Part shown: piece by piece, positions 9,242-18,225 of the stretch | Numbering within the stretch: the stretch's first letter is position 1 | Layout of the letters: each line of letters opens with the position of its first letter | Source of the DNA: Acidobacteriota bacterium | GTDB lineage: Bacteria; Acidobacteriota; Terriglobia; Terriglobales; Acidobacteriaceae | Reading direction: 5' to 3' | Length of the DNA: 64,000 nucleotides | Assembly (NCBI GenBank): GCA_025359885.1 | Contig: JANYDG010000114.1 | Coordinates: 1-64,000, forward strand | Made by a program: the position numbers and the translations under genes | The notes under the pieces: generated by a model | The model's database searches: none | Seen by the model: only the letters and a program-made list of their open reading frames with translations | What the model was told of the DNA's origin: nothing

Positions 9242-10087
9242 TTACTCTGCGAAAGAGTATCCAGACCTGGCTCGCTTTGCCACATACATGGCCTGGTCCG
9301 CGCCTGCGATCAACGAATCTGCTGTTGTGCCGTGCTGAGGGAAAACGGCGATTCCCATACTTGCCCTGACTTTTTGAGTTACCACGACATTGCGGATGAG
9401 GATGTCACAGGGTGCCTGGATCTTTGCAAGTATCTTTTGCGCGATCAACGATATGTCAGTTTCTTTGCGAACCTCATTGATCAGGATATTGAATTCATCA
9501 CCGCCATGGCGGCAGACCGTATCGTCGCCGCGTATGCTTTCTTTGAGCCGTTCGGCAGTGAGTTGCAAGACCCTGTCTCCGGCTTCGTGCCCATAAGTAT
9601 CGTTAATGATTTTGAAGTCATCCAGATCGACGAACATAACAGCGAAGGCACAGCTGTGCCGTTTGGAATACAGGAATGCGTGTTCCAACCGGTCATAGAA
9701 CAGCGCCCGGTTTGGCAGGTCGGTGAGGCGATCATGGAGGGAGGCATGGCGATCAGCTTTTGATTGTTCCGTGACCTCGGCTAACTTACCCTCGAGCTTG
9801 TGGCGTTCATCTACCTCTTCCTTGAGCGCGATGTTAATGTCGGATAACTTATCTGAGGCTTCCTGTACTTTTTCTTGAACTGCTTCACTTTTCTCAAGCG
9901 CACTTTCGAGCCCAAGCGGTGAGCCTTGATTTACGATCTCCGCCTTGATACCGGCATTGACCGATGCCAGTTCTTCAGCGGATTCTTTAACCAAGCTCCC
10001 GACCTGCTCGCTTTGCAACAAGACATCAGGAAGCGATGGTTGCGGTGTGGCATTTTGACGCATTGGTTTGGTTCTCTCGGATTTCAT
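9242..10087 (-). CDS. Diguanylate cyclase (GGDEF), soluble, with N-terminal coiled coil
   Basis: Makes the second messenger cyclic di-GMP from two GTP. The start at 10087 (MKSERTKPMRQ) gives 281 residues; the open frame further upstream is basic and low in family resemblance, so it was dropped. Residues about 20-115 are helical and rich in E, K and Q, probably a coiled coil for dimerisation; there is no transmembrane segment or recognisable sensor domain. The GGDEF domain follows (HDRLTDLPNRALFYDRLEHA), with the exact active-site motif GGDEF at 195-199. The allosteric inhibition site RxxD is present as RGDD at 186-189, exactly five residues before GGDEF, so product feedback inhibition is expected. 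Convergent with the rhamnosidase gene; no obvious functional link. Confidence 0.88.
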   Translation of the reverse strand: MKSERTKPMRQNATPQPSLPDVLLQSEQVGSLVKESAEELASVNAGIKAEIVNQGSPLGLESALEKSEAVQEKVQEASDKLSDINIALKEEVDERHKLEGKLAEVTEQSKADRHASLHDRLTDLPNRALFYDRLEHAFLYSKRHSCAFAVMFVDLDDFKIINDTYGHEAGDRVLQLTAERLKESIRGDDTVCRHGGDEFNILINEVRKETDISLIAQKILAKIQAPCDILIRNVVVTQKVRASMGIAVFPQHGTTADSLIAGADQAMYVAKRARSGYSFAE

Positions 10088-10480
10088 GACTCTCACGCAC
10101 TTTCGGTGAACGGGTGTAGAGGTTTTTATACTTGTCCGTGCCGTGCAAGGGATTGGAATTGCGCATTGAGCTTTGTCAGTCGGTGTCAGGCGCAACGCCT
10201 GGAGGGAGGTAAATCGACTCGGGAGCGACTGGTTTACCTGGAGGCGAATCAAGGTAGGTGTTCCGGTAAGTGTTCTGCTTCTACGGCGCAGTAATTTGTA
10301 TATTACCGCGGACCCAAGAAGCAATCTGATTCAATCTATACAGCGGGTCTTTCCAGGCCTTCCCAGAATCGGGGTAGGCGGGGTACACCACTTTTTGAGT
10401 TTAGGTTTTGGTGAGGTGTTTGGGAGTAGACTTGCGCAGTATCTGGTGAGGCTTTGGAATAGCATTTGTGCGAGGTGGCT
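10088..10480. other. Divergent intergenic region, 393 bases
   Basis: Lies between the oppositely oriented diguanylate cyclase and secreted-protein genes, so it should hold both promoters, but no convincing -35/-10 pair is seen. It contains an inverted repeat AGGTAAA (10207-10213) / TTTACCT (10233-10239) and two copies of CCTGGAGG flanking it. No known riboswitch pattern, including the cyclic di-GMP classes, was recognised. Confidence 0.35.
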
Positions 10481-11875
10481 GTGGAGAATCGATTGCGTTT
10501 CGGGCGTTTGCTGTCTGTTGGGACGGCTTTGTGGGTGATGTTTGCGTGGGTGGTGGTGGGGACTGCGGCGCGGGCGGATGAGGGTTTGAAGTCGATTGAT
10601 AACCCTGGTGGCGGGCAGGTGGTTTATGGGCCGGTTGAGGGGCAGACGACGATGCAGGGGGCGATGGGGTTCATGCTGCGCAAGGTGCATGGGCATTTTG
10701 GGGACAGGCCGGAGATTGGGAAGTTTTTTCAGGGGCGGGGCGGCGACTCGGTGGCGACGTTTTTTACGCTGACGGCGAAGAATCAGGGCGGAAAGAAGAT
10801 GTCGGGGCTGGTGATCGTTTCGATGCCGAAGGGCGCGCGCCCAGCGGCGGCGGTGCTTTATGACGAGGCGGCGCGGTTTGGCAAGACGGAGCCGGTGCTG
10901 ATGAAGAAGCTGAATGAGGCGTGGCAGGCGGGGAGTGTGCGGCCTGCGGGTGCTACTGCGGCTGGGGCGGTTACGGGACAAGCTGCTACGGGGCATGCAG
11001 CGGCTGTGCCGCCGTTGCAGAGAGCTTCCGTGGCGGATGGCAGCGGGAGTATCGGGTTGCCGGCGGGGTGGAAGATTACGGGCGGAGGGGGTGGTTCGCT
11101 GCATGCGGCGGGGCCGGGGGGCGAGACGGTGAATGTGGGGGTGATGATTCAGCAGATTTATGACCCGAACAATCCACGGTCGCGGCAGATGATTCAGTAT
11201 ATGCAGATGGCTCACAAGCCGGTGTTTGTATGCCCGAGTGGCGGCGACCTGATGGCCGCGTATATGTGTGTGGCGAAGCAGAACCACGAGCGGCAGAACC
11301 TGCCGGTGCCGACGTTTCAATTGACGAGCGAGCAAAAGCTGCCGGGGAACCAGTTTGAGGCGCCGGCGGGGTGGGTGGTTGGTGAGCTGGATATGCATGA
11401 CGGCAAGGGGCCGCAGGTAATGCATGCGCGGCTGGGGGCGACGCGGCCTGGGCAGGACGGGGCGTGGGTGCTGACGATCAATGCGTCGAATGTGCCGGAT
11501 GCGCTGGCGGCGGAGGAGCCGACGATTTCAGCGATTGTGGCGAGTTTTCGGCAGAATGGGCAGGTGATTCAGCAGGAGACGAACCAGGTGATTGATCAGA
11601 TTCACGCGAATGCGAAGGCGGCGCAGATACGGGCGGATGCGACGAGCGCGGCGAATGATGCGCATAATGCGGCGGTAGAGCAGCAGTGGGATACGAATGC
11701 GAAATATAACAAGAGCTTTGAGAATTACCAGCTGGACCGGACCGTGATTCAGGACAATGCGTATTCTGAGCGGGGAACGACGGGGTATGCGTTGGGGGAT
11801 GCGCTGGTGAAGAGCGATCCGAACCGGTTTCAGTATGTGCCGACTCAGGATTTTTTGAAAGGGATTGATTATTAG
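10481..11875 (+). CDS. Secreted protein of unknown function
   Basis: 464 residues, family not recognised. A GTG start at 10481 is chosen because GAGG at 10472-10475 is correctly spaced and the protein then opens with a clear signal peptide (ENRLRFGRLL then a hydrophobic core ending TAARADEG). Three parts can be seen: an N-terminal region of about 120 residues, an alanine/glycine-rich low-complexity link near 150-200, and a C-terminal helical stretch rich in N, A, Q and E (from about 365) that may be a coiled coil. There are two cysteines near the middle (VCPSGGDLMAAYMC) that could form a disulphide. No catalytic motif. The coding strand is strongly G-rich like the upstream genes, so it appears native rather than part of the damaged zone that follows. 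Confidence 0.7.
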   Translation: MENRLRFGRLLSVGTALWVMFAWVVVGTAARADEGLKSIDNPGGGQVVYGPVEGQTTMQGAMGFMLRKVHGHFGDRPEIGKFFQGRGGDSVATFFTLTAKNQGGKKMSGLVIVSMPKGARPAAAVLYDEAARFGKTEPVLMKKLNEAWQAGSVRPAGATAAGAVTGQAATGHAAAVPPLQRASVADGSGSIGLPAGWKITGGGGGSLHAAGPGGETVNVGVMIQQIYDPNNPRSRQMIQYMQMAHKPVFVCPSGGDLMAAYMCVAKQNHERQNLPVPTFQLTSEQKLPGNQFEAPAGWVVGELDMHDGKGPQVMHARLGATRPGQDGAWVLTINASNVPDALAAEEPTISAIVASFRQNGQVIQQETNQVIDQIHANAKAAQIRADATSAANDAHNAAVEQQWDTNAKYNKSFENYQLDRTVIQDNAYSERGTTGYALGDALVKSDPNRFQYVPTQDFLKGIDY

Positions 11876-11940
11876 TGCGGGTTGGGGAGTTCTTCAGAGG
11901 TTCCTTAAGATTGTGGGGCGAAGGAAGGGAAGGCAAGGGT

Positions 11941-12120
11941 CTGATCTTCCCGACCAAAAACGGTCAGCCAAACACAAAGATGCTCGCAGCTCTCAAGACC
12001 CTCGCGCGGCAGGCTGGACTCAACTGCCGTGTCTGTGAAGGGTATGTCGGCAAGAATCGGGAGTGTGCGGAATTTACCTTCCACCGGTTCCGGCGTACGT
12101 GTATCACGACACTCCTAAGT
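11941..12120 (+). pseudogene. Tyrosine recombinase (integrase) fragment, C-terminal core
   Basis: About 60 codons match the catalytic end of a phage-type integrase: LIFPTKNGQPNTKMLAALK, then a paired-cysteine region, then FTFHRFRRTCITTLL, which corresponds to the H-x-x-R block (usually LHKFRRTFATxL). The N-terminal two thirds and everything after this block, including the tyrosine nucleophile, are missing. Resemblance stops abruptly near 12117, where an oppositely oriented HTH fragment begins. There is no start or ribosome site; this is debris of a mobile element. Confidence 0.7.
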
Positions 12121-12275
12121 CGATGGCAAGGTATCTGCCCCGAGGAGGCCATATCATAAATGGTCGTGCGGCTCATGCACAAAATGGTAGCAAGCTTCGA
12201 TGCGGTTAGCGCGGTCCCGTGGGATTCGAGTTGCTCAGCGAGGTTGGCAGGTTTCCGCTGTGTATGTTTGCTCAT
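12120..12275 (-). pseudogene. Excisionase-like helix-turn-helix fragment
   Basis: Reading leftward from ATG at 12275, about 50 codons give an excisionase/MerR-type HTH domain: LTASKLATILCMSRTTIYDM followed by ASSGQIPCHRL, close to the common pattern of a helix-turn-helix then a short wing. Family resemblance ends at about 12120, exactly where the integrase fragment on the other strand ends, although the frame stays open to 11964. A full domain would continue with a wing strand and a short tail. It is probably the remains of an excisionase or element-borne DNA-binding protein, truncated by the deletion that created the junction. Confidence 0.6.
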
Positions 12276-13182
12276 ACAAGGTAAATACTGAGCAGACCGT
12301 ATCGACCTCACTAATCTGCCAAATTTATTTTTCACGCTTTGCATTGGCCACTAAGGGCCGGGTCGGTTGAGAACAAACTGTAGGGACCAGGGTCAACGGT
12401 TAGTTAACCTTCGCTGTAGCATAACCTTTCCCGGTTGATCGTCCCGTAAGCCACGGTGCGAATACCCAAGCTGACGGGACTTCTGAGTCACCGGGAGGCA
12501 TTGCGCAATCAATCTATCCAGTGCTCTATATTGCCGGATGTCGACCTCCTCAGGCGTAACGTATCCATTGACTAGTTTGGACAACGATTGGGCGGGAGCG
12601 TCAGGGAGAGCTAACTTAATTCTCGAGGTTGGTGCCGCATGGAGCGTATGTCAATCCCGGTGTGCAACAAACGGTATCCGTTCATGGTTTTCTCAACCGT
12701 GAGCATGGTCACTCTTCATATAAGCAGCGCTGCCTCTCTCTAACAGGGCGGGGCACACCGCAGAGCCATCACATAGACGTTATGGGGTAGCTTCGCAGAT
12801 TCGACTTTCGCTCTGATACCGGTTTGTTTGTTGTTAAGTACTCTTCTGTACCCGGGAGGTGTTAGGGGATCGAAGGCAGGTTTCGATAGGCTGAGATTTG
12901 TTTATCGATTGACGATTGCCTGCAAACGACCAAGGTGATATTTCTCTTTTCAAAGGGAGCGCAGCGAGATCATGAAAGCATACGGTTTGCTGGTGTAGGC
13001 GAAGAACTTCCCTGGCGGAATCCGATTTTCGCTTGCCGATCACGGTTCAATGAGTGACTCGGCGATTTCGCATCCGTCGAGAATTGCGGCTTCGGGAATA
13101 GCTTCTAGGTCTTCGCAGACTACAACGCGAGGAATTCGGTCAAGCCCAAGCCCGCGCCCTCTGACCGCGCGGCCGACTCCCT
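12276..13182. other. Gene-poor decayed region, about 900 bases
   Basis: Only short open frames are present (for example 63 codons at 12393-12584 and 67 codons at 13040-13243, both minus) and none resembles a known family or has a convincing ribosome site. Base composition is lower in G on either strand than in the adjacent genes. Together with the recombinase fragments on its left it is best read as remnants of a degraded mobile element. No RNA gene or array is seen. Confidence 0.5.
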
Positions 13183-14982
13183 CTACTGTCCGTGGAACAG
13201 TTGATGGGGGCCGCTCGCGAAACAGGGCATCGAATCTTCCCAATGACTCTCGGTGAGCTGACGCTTATTCGTTCCGTCGGCATTCATGATCCAGTTGGAA
13301 CCATAAGGCTGGAAAGAATTGTCGTAGAGCGCAGCCTCGTCGCGGAACCCGTATTCTCCGCTGTTCCACATGATGTACTTTCCGTCACCGCTCCAGACGG
13401 CGTGAGCGTCGTTGGTGGGAAAGGTCGTCAAACGCTGGATATCTGAGCCATCTGGCTTGATGGTGTATATGTCAAAGTTGCCGTTATCCTCTCGTGTGAA
13501 GAGAATCCGGGAGCCATCCGGTGCCCAGTACGGCAGGTTGTCCACACCGTTTGTCAGCTCGCGTGTAGCGTGAGTGTCCACGTTGATGATTCGCAGCCCC
13601 CGCGCATCTTGTGCGAACGAACGATAGACAATTTCTTTTCCATCCGCAGACCAGCTTGGAAAGCCGGCATTCGGCATATCAGGCGTCAGTTCCTCGACGC
13701 CTGTCCCGTCGCGATTCACAAGTATGATCCGCGCGCCGCTTGTTCGGCGCCCTTGCAGAAAGCCACCGTATCCGAAGGCAATTCGCTTGCCGTCGGGCGA
13801 CCAGCTTGGCGCGAACGCCGCACCCTGAACGGCTTGAAAGACAGTCTTCCGATTGGTCCCATCCGCGTTCATGGTTACGATTGACGAATCGACATCTTTG
13901 CTGGTGATCAGAAGTGTGCCGTCCTTCGCAAAGCTTGGGAAAACATCTGTATTACAAAATTCGTCCTGGGGCTCCCAGCTGTAAAGGAGCTGATTTTGGG
14001 GTCGTGGGGTGTAGTCCACCTTTTCGTAAACAACCTGCGTTCCAGTAGGGGACCAGGACGGAGAACGAAGACTTGCCGGGAATGTTCCCTTGCCACTTGA
14101 ATATGCGATCCCCTGTTCTTTGCCCGCATAGCCTACGCGGCCATCCGGCATAAACTGTGGCTCAAGTTTCAGGCCCGGCCCGGAAGTGATCTCCGTGCGT
14201 TTGCCGCTTTCGATCTCTAACGACACGATCTGCGATGTCGCTCTTGCAGACAAGCTGAAGACTCGAGCGTTCCATGTACCTTCAACGGGAATCTCGTAAA
14301 AGACGATCTGTTTGGAATCAGCAGACCACTTCGGAGATCCGGAGCAGATCCCGCCATTCGTGATTCGGCGAAGACCGGTACCGTTTGAATGAACGATGTA
14401 AATGCTGAGCTCCTGGGTATGTTCCCAGCCGCTGCCGTTACCGTGCCCCCTCCATTCCGTATTGCGATCTGACGCGAAAGCGATCCACTTGCCGTCGGGG
14501 GACCATGATGGCCTAAAAAAACCATCCGGCCTGGTCGGATCGCCTTGAATTTCTGGGCTGTTGGTTAGACCGGTTGCGCGTTTCGTCGCAAGGTCAAGAA
14601 TCCATACGTTGGCACGATGAGTAGCTCCGCGAGTCGAGACAAATGCGATCTGCCTGCCATCGGGTGAGAAGACAGCCTGGTCGTCGAGGGCGGGGTCATT
14701 GGTGAGTTGCTCAAGCCCTGTTCCATTGACGCGAACGCGGTAGATGTCTGCCTGACCATAGCCAACCCGTTCTGAGGTGAACACGATCCACTTGCCGTCT
14801 CTGGAGTACGAAGCGTGATAATCGAATCCGGTCGACGGAATCAGCTTTTGCTCGCCGCTGCCATCGGCATTCGCAAGATACAGCTCCGAAGAAGATGGCC
14901 CAATCCGGTTCATCAGAAGCACGTCTTTTCCGAAGGCTGGGAGGCTCAACGCGAAGGTCAGTAGGAGGGTGATTGACTTCAT
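13183..14982 (-). CDS. Secreted TolB-like beta-propeller protein (PD40/WD40-like repeats)
   Basis: 599 residues. The start at 14982 (MKSITLLLTFALSLPAFGKD) gives a short signal peptide; the longer frame to 15084 lacks one and is rejected. The mature protein consists of repeated blades with the PD40 signature, seen as YSRDGKWIVFTSE, FSPDGRQIAFVSTR, WSPDGKWIAFASD, WSPDGKRIAFGYG, WSADGKEIVYRS, WAPDGSRILFTRE and WSGDGKYIMWNS, often paired with N/RDGT turns. Such propellers resemble the C-terminal half of TolB and the N-terminal part of tricorn-like proteases, but no protease domain or TonB/Tol genes are present here. It is probably a periplasmic or outer-membrane-associated binding scaffold. It lies alone between a decayed region and an IS110 remnant, so it could have travelled with mobile DNA. 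Confidence 0.85.
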   Translation of the reverse strand: MKSITLLLTFALSLPAFGKDVLLMNRIGPSSSELYLANADGSGEQKLIPSTGFDYHASYSRDGKWIVFTSERVGYGQADIYRVRVNGTGLEQLTNDPALDDQAVFSPDGRQIAFVSTRGATHRANVWILDLATKRATGLTNSPEIQGDPTRPDGFFRPSWSPDGKWIAFASDRNTEWRGHGNGSGWEHTQELSIYIVHSNGTGLRRITNGGICSGSPKWSADSKQIVFYEIPVEGTWNARVFSLSARATSQIVSLEIESGKRTEITSGPGLKLEPQFMPDGRVGYAGKEQGIAYSSGKGTFPASLRSPSWSPTGTQVVYEKVDYTPRPQNQLLYSWEPQDEFCNTDVFPSFAKDGTLLITSKDVDSSIVTMNADGTNRKTVFQAVQGAAFAPSWSPDGKRIAFGYGGFLQGRRTSGARIILVNRDGTGVEELTPDMPNAGFPSWSADGKEIVYRSFAQDARGLRIINVDTHATRELTNGVDNLPYWAPDGSRILFTREDNGNFDIYTIKPDGSDIQRLTTFPTNDAHAVWSGDGKYIMWNSGEYGFRDEAALYDNSFQPYGSNWIMNADGTNKRQLTESHWEDSMPCFASGPHQLFHGQ

Positions 14983-15282
14983 GATCCCAGTATGCTCCCT
15001 GCACCCTGAGGCCAGCCGAGGAATTTGGGAATTATTGATATCTGGTGATGGAGCATGGGCCAATTTATATCCGGAGATGATCAATCCTCGCCACCCATAA
15101 TGAACGCCCCCATCTCGACGACCTTCAAATCCTAATCGGCGAAGGCGACGGCGATTTGGAGGGCTTCGTTCAATCGCAGTTAGCAGGCCGATGCACTGAT
15201 CTACTCTGAGTTATGGCCGCGAGTCGGTCAGATGTAGAACAGCGGATCAGCGCCCAAAGACGCGCGCTTCCAAAAGAGCCGG
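14983..15282. other. Intergenic region upstream of the propeller gene
   Basis: 300 bases between the propeller gene and the transposase remnant. No open frame with family resemblance and no clear promoter, terminator or RNA structure is seen. Confidence 0.35.
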
Positions 15283-15895
15283 TCAAGACAACGTGATGCT
15301 CGGAAACAGCTTTGTCCCCTCGTACTTCAGGCCGCTTCGGAATAGCCCATAGATGGCGTCCAGCAACTTCCTCGCAACAGCAATGAGCGCCTGTAGACGA
15401 GCTGTCTTTCGAACCAGCAGGCCTTCGAAGAAGGCTTTGCATAGGGATCGCAACGAGATGCGACCAGCGCCGGCATGTAAAGCGCTCTTCTCAGGTGACG
15501 ATTTCCAGCACAGCTGATGCGCGATGCCTTTCTCGCACCGTAAGATCTGACGGCAGCGTAGACAGTTCTGCGAGCAATTGCATCGCGCTCAGCTGTGCGA
15601 TGCCCGGAATGCTGATCAACAGCTCATATCTCTTGCGGAGCAAGTCATCTTGCCGGACAAGTATGATCGCTTCGCGTCGAAGTCTTTGGATACGGAGTTC
15701 CAGAGATGCTACCGAGCGCTTTAAATCCTGAAGAACATATCCAGGTGTGGAAGAGGAGCCGAGTGCTGCGTGAAGACGGTTCTGATTCTGAGCGCTCTGC
15801 GCAGACAGACTCTCGACGTGGCGGACAATTGAGCGCAGTCGCATTGAAACAAGACTGGGTGCGACCCGAGTATACTTTGGCTAAACAGCTTGGAT
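15283..15895 (-). pseudogene. IS110/IS116/IS902-family transposase remnant
   Basis: On the minus strand the pieces of one transposase can be followed through several frame changes. First APSLVSMRLRSIVRHVESLS then NQNRLHAA (about 15870-15760), then RYELLISIPGIAQLSAMQLL, the helix-hairpin-helix-like core of the C-terminal domain (about 15650-15590). After a short deletion comes SRISCAGNRHLRRALYMPAL (about 15520-15460), then ARLQALIAVARKLLDAIYGL and the end at 15283. In-frame stops, at least two frameshifts and loss of the N-terminal RuvC-like half show it is dead. IS110 elements have no terminal inverted repeats, and none is seen here, so its ends cannot be set. Confidence 0.75.
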
Positions 15896-16336
15896 AAGCT
15901 GATAACAGTACTGGATGCGGGAAAGTAGTCACAACTGTTGACCCAAAAAACGAGAAAATCCTCCATTTAAAGTCGAGAAAAACGGGGTAGGTCAGTGTAG
16001 ATGCGGAGGTTTTTTATGGGATTGTGAAGTCAGCTTGCGTTTGCCGACCCAATGCAGAGATGGCCATAACGGGGCAACTCCCGATTCCAGGACTGCCGCG
16101 ACTGGAATTGCGAGTTGGCAATGACGTGTTCATCGGGATCTTGCGATCGCTTCTTCGATACGCGAGCCAGCACGGGACGCGTATACACCCATGAACGGGC
16201 ATACATAAAATAATATGTCGGTGAGTGACTCGGCGAGTTTTGGGCAGACTGGAAGGGCTACCGCGTCTAGGGTGGCGTCAATCGCGGTCCGTAACAGGTG
16301 AATTATGCTGAGCAACAACAAAGGAAGGACTCTTGG
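15896..16336. other. Intergenic region before the TetR gene
   Basis: About 440 bases with no recognisable gene. A 43-codon plus-strand frame from about 16061 to 16193 was seen but has no family resemblance. It presumably contains the regulator's promoter and the outer edge of the IS110 element, neither of which can be placed exactly. Confidence 0.35.
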
Positions 16337-16984
16337 GTGAGGAAGAACACGCGTGCGCCGCAGGCGACCTCGAGGGAGAAACTGATTCTTAGCGCTGAGC
16401 GCCTTTTTTCCGTTCGAGGTTTCGACGGGGTTTCTGTGCGAGACATTGCGAACAATGCCAAGGTCAATTCCGCTCTGCTTGGATATTACTTCGGCGGTAA
16501 GGCAGGCCTGTTGGCTGAGGTTTATACGCGCCATTGCGAACCCTTGAGGCGCGAACGCGGCCGCCTCTTGGACGCGTACCGGGCGGAAGCAAAGTCTCTG
16601 ACTGTGGAGGCTGTCCTCGATGCCTTTATTCGGCCCTCGTTGGAGGCCAATCAAGGCACTGAGCAGGGCCGGAGCTTTTCCCGACTGCGAGCCATCCTCT
16701 TGGCGGAGAACTCTATGTTGCTGGAGCAGCTTGTCGCGGAGAATTTCGATGAGACGAGCCGAACTTTCGTGAAAGCGTTCTGCGAATGTTTGCCCCATTT
16801 GAAGATTGAAGACGTCTTGTGGCGATTTCACTTTCTGCTTGGAGGAATTTACTACACAGCATTGGGACCGCACCGCATTCACATCCTCTCCAATGGCAAG
16901 TGCAATCCATCGGATCCTGACGCCGCGCGAGAGGAGCTGATACGGTTCGCTGCCGCCGGCTTTCGAGCACCAGCCAAACAGTAA
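16337..16984 (+). CDS. TetR/AcrR-family transcriptional regulator
   Basis: 215 residues. A GTG start at 16337 is preferred to the GTG at 16298 because AAGGA at 16325-16329 is well spaced and because the protein then begins just before the DNA-binding domain. Residues about 12-60 are a classic TetR three-helix HTH: REKLILSAERLFSVRGFDGV, then SVRDIANNAKVNSALLGYYF, where the recognition helix ends in YYF. The remainder is an all-helical ligand-binding and dimer domain without a recognisable subfamily. It lies directly upstream of, and in the same direction as, the gallate operon, whose promoter carries a palindrome over the -10 box. Most likely a repressor released by a pathway compound, possibly gallate or an intermediate. 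The effector is inferred, not seen. Confidence 0.85.
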   Translation: MRKNTRAPQATSREKLILSAERLFSVRGFDGVSVRDIANNAKVNSALLGYYFGGKAGLLAEVYTRHCEPLRRERGRLLDAYRAEAKSLTVEAVLDAFIRPSLEANQGTEQGRSFSRLRAILLAENSMLLEQLVAENFDETSRTFVKAFCECLPHLKIEDVLWRFHFLLGGIYYTALGPHRIHILSNGKCNPSDPDAAREELIRFAAAGFRAPAKQ

Positions 16985-17060
16985 GGGCCAAAAATCCGCG
17001 TCTTGCCGCTTCACAGAATCGGCGACCTGTCGTGCCGAAAAGAGAGAAGTGCTATCTAGC

Positions 17061-17088
17061 TTGACAGTTGGCCTTTCACATTTATACA
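17061..17088 (+). promoter_or_regulatory. Sigma-70 promoter of the gallate operon
   Basis: A perfect TTGACA (17061-17066) and TATACA (17083-17088, five of six) are separated by 16 bases. The first gene starts at 17128, leaving a short leader of about 30 bases. This is the best-looking promoter in the window. Confidence 0.7.
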
Positions 17089-17097
17089 ACTGTGTAA
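17082..17097. promoter_or_regulatory. Palindromic operator overlapping the -10 box
   Basis: TTATACA-AC-TGTGTAA is a 16-base palindrome with seven-base arms and one mismatch. It covers the -10 element and the probable transcription start, the usual place for a TetR-type repressor to block transcription. The TetR gene ends about 100 bases upstream. Confidence 0.55.
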
Positions 17098-17127
17098 TGC
17101 CAGGCTAGGCAAGTGGCGAGGTGTGAC

Positions 17128-18225
17128 ATGGAATCTGGAATTCGCTGCATGCTGATGCGTGGAGGAACTTCGAAGGGTGCCTATTTTCTTGTCAACGACC
17201 TTCCGTCGAATTTAGCCGAGCGAGACGATCTTCTGCTGCGCATTCTGGGGTCGCCCGACTCTCGCCAAATCGATGGCATCGGAGGTGCCCATCCACTCAC
17301 GAGCAAGGTCGCCATCGTGAGCCGGTCTTCGTCATCCCAAGCGGACATTGATTTTCTCTTCGCCCAGGTGGGCGTTGAAGAGCCCCTTGTGGACACCACA
17401 CCCAACTGTGGGAATATTCTTGCCGGCGTCGGTCCTTTCGCCATTGAGCGCGGCCTGGTTCAGGTGACTTCGGACGAGACACGTATACGAATCAAGACCC
17501 TCAATACCGGAACTCTCGCGGAAGTCATAGTGGCGACCCCGAATGGTCGTGTCGAGTATGCGGGAGAGACTGCTATTGCCGGCGTACCGGGTACCGCAGC
17601 TGCCATTCCGATCAATTTTCTGGATACGGCAGGATCTGTCTGCGGTTCACTTTTCCCAACGGGGCAACGAATCGACATGGTGAAAGGCATTGCAATCACA
17701 TGTATCGATAACGGAATGCCAGTAGTTCTACTTGCTGCCGCGGACTTCGGGTTTCGTGGGACGGAGAGCTGTCAGGAGATTGAAGCTGCGACCGAGGCTC
17801 TGCAGAAAATCGAGAGCATACGGCTTGAGGCCGGATGCCGCATGGGGCTCGGAGACGTCTCGGACGCGGTGTTTCCGAAGATGTGCCTTATCTCATCGCC
17901 GATTGACGGCGGATGCGTTAATACGCGAACGCTGATTCCAAAGAAGTGTCATACTTCGATCGGAGTCTTCGGTGCAGTGAGCGTCGCCAGCGCAAGTGCG
18001 CTGCCAGGAACGATTGCTTACCCAATGGCGGTGCGGCCCGATGGTCGAATCAAGATCATGGATATCGAACACCCCACCGGGAAGCTCGAAGTAAGGTTGG
18101 AGATCGGTGGGACAGACGAGGAGCCGACGGTTGAACGCGGAGGGCTGGTTCGCACTGCGCGCGCCCTGTTTGATGGAACAGTATTTCCGCGACCCCTGCG
18201 AGCAAATGCCGTGGTGGTTGCATGA
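17128..18225 (+). CDS. galD: 4-oxalomesaconate tautomerase (PrpF family)
   Basis: 365 residues; interconverts keto/enol isomers of 4-oxalomesaconate in the gallate and protocatechuate 4,5-cleavage pathways. ATG at 17128 has GAGG at 17118-17121; an upstream GTG (17113) lacks one. PrpF/DapF-like fold is indicated by the opening IRCMLMRGGTSKGAYFLVND, by the cysteine-bearing loop TTPNCGNILAGVGPFAIERG (about residues 92-111), and by the second half GTAAAIPINFLDTAGS. PrpF relatives that isomerise aconitate share this fold, but the following three genes are all gallate-pathway enzymes, so GalD is the best reading. First gene of the operon, it overlaps the next by four bases (ATGA). Confidence 0.88.
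   Translation: MESGIRCMLMRGGTSKGAYFLVNDLPSNLAERDDLLLRILGSPDSRQIDGIGGAHPLTSKVAIVSRSSSSQADIDFLFAQVGVEEPLVDTTPNCGNILAGVGPFAIERGLVQVTSDETRIRIKTLNTGTLAEVIVATPNGRVEYAGETAIAGVPGTAAAIPINFLDTAGSVCGSLFPTGQRIDMVKGIAITCIDNGMPVVLLAAADFGFRGTESCQEIEAATEALQKIESIRLEAGCRMGLGDVSDAVFPKMCLISSPIDGGCVNTRTLIPKKCHTSIGVFGAVSVASASALPGTIAYPMAVRPDGRIKIMDIEHPTGKLEVRLEIGGTDEEPTVERGGLVRTARALFDGTVFPRPLRANAVVVA

Noticed and set aside
10088-10480. Possible cyclic di-GMP riboswitch upstream of the diguanylate cyclase
   Set aside because: The inverted repeat there does not show the conserved GEMM core bases; only a generic hairpin is supported.
12393-12584. 63-codon minus-strand frame in the decayed region
   Set aside because: It has the look of a protein fragment but matches no family I know and lacks a ribosome site.
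13051-16236. 15-base identical sequence TGAGTGACTCGGCGA at 13051-13065 and 16222-16236, considered as element ends
   Set aside because: In 64 kb one or two exact 15-base matches are expected by chance, and neither site is at the edge of a recognisable element.
16130-17089. 319-codon minus-strand frame
   Set aside because: It runs antisense through the whole TetR gene; the TetR reading has clear HTH motifs and a ribosome site, this one has none.
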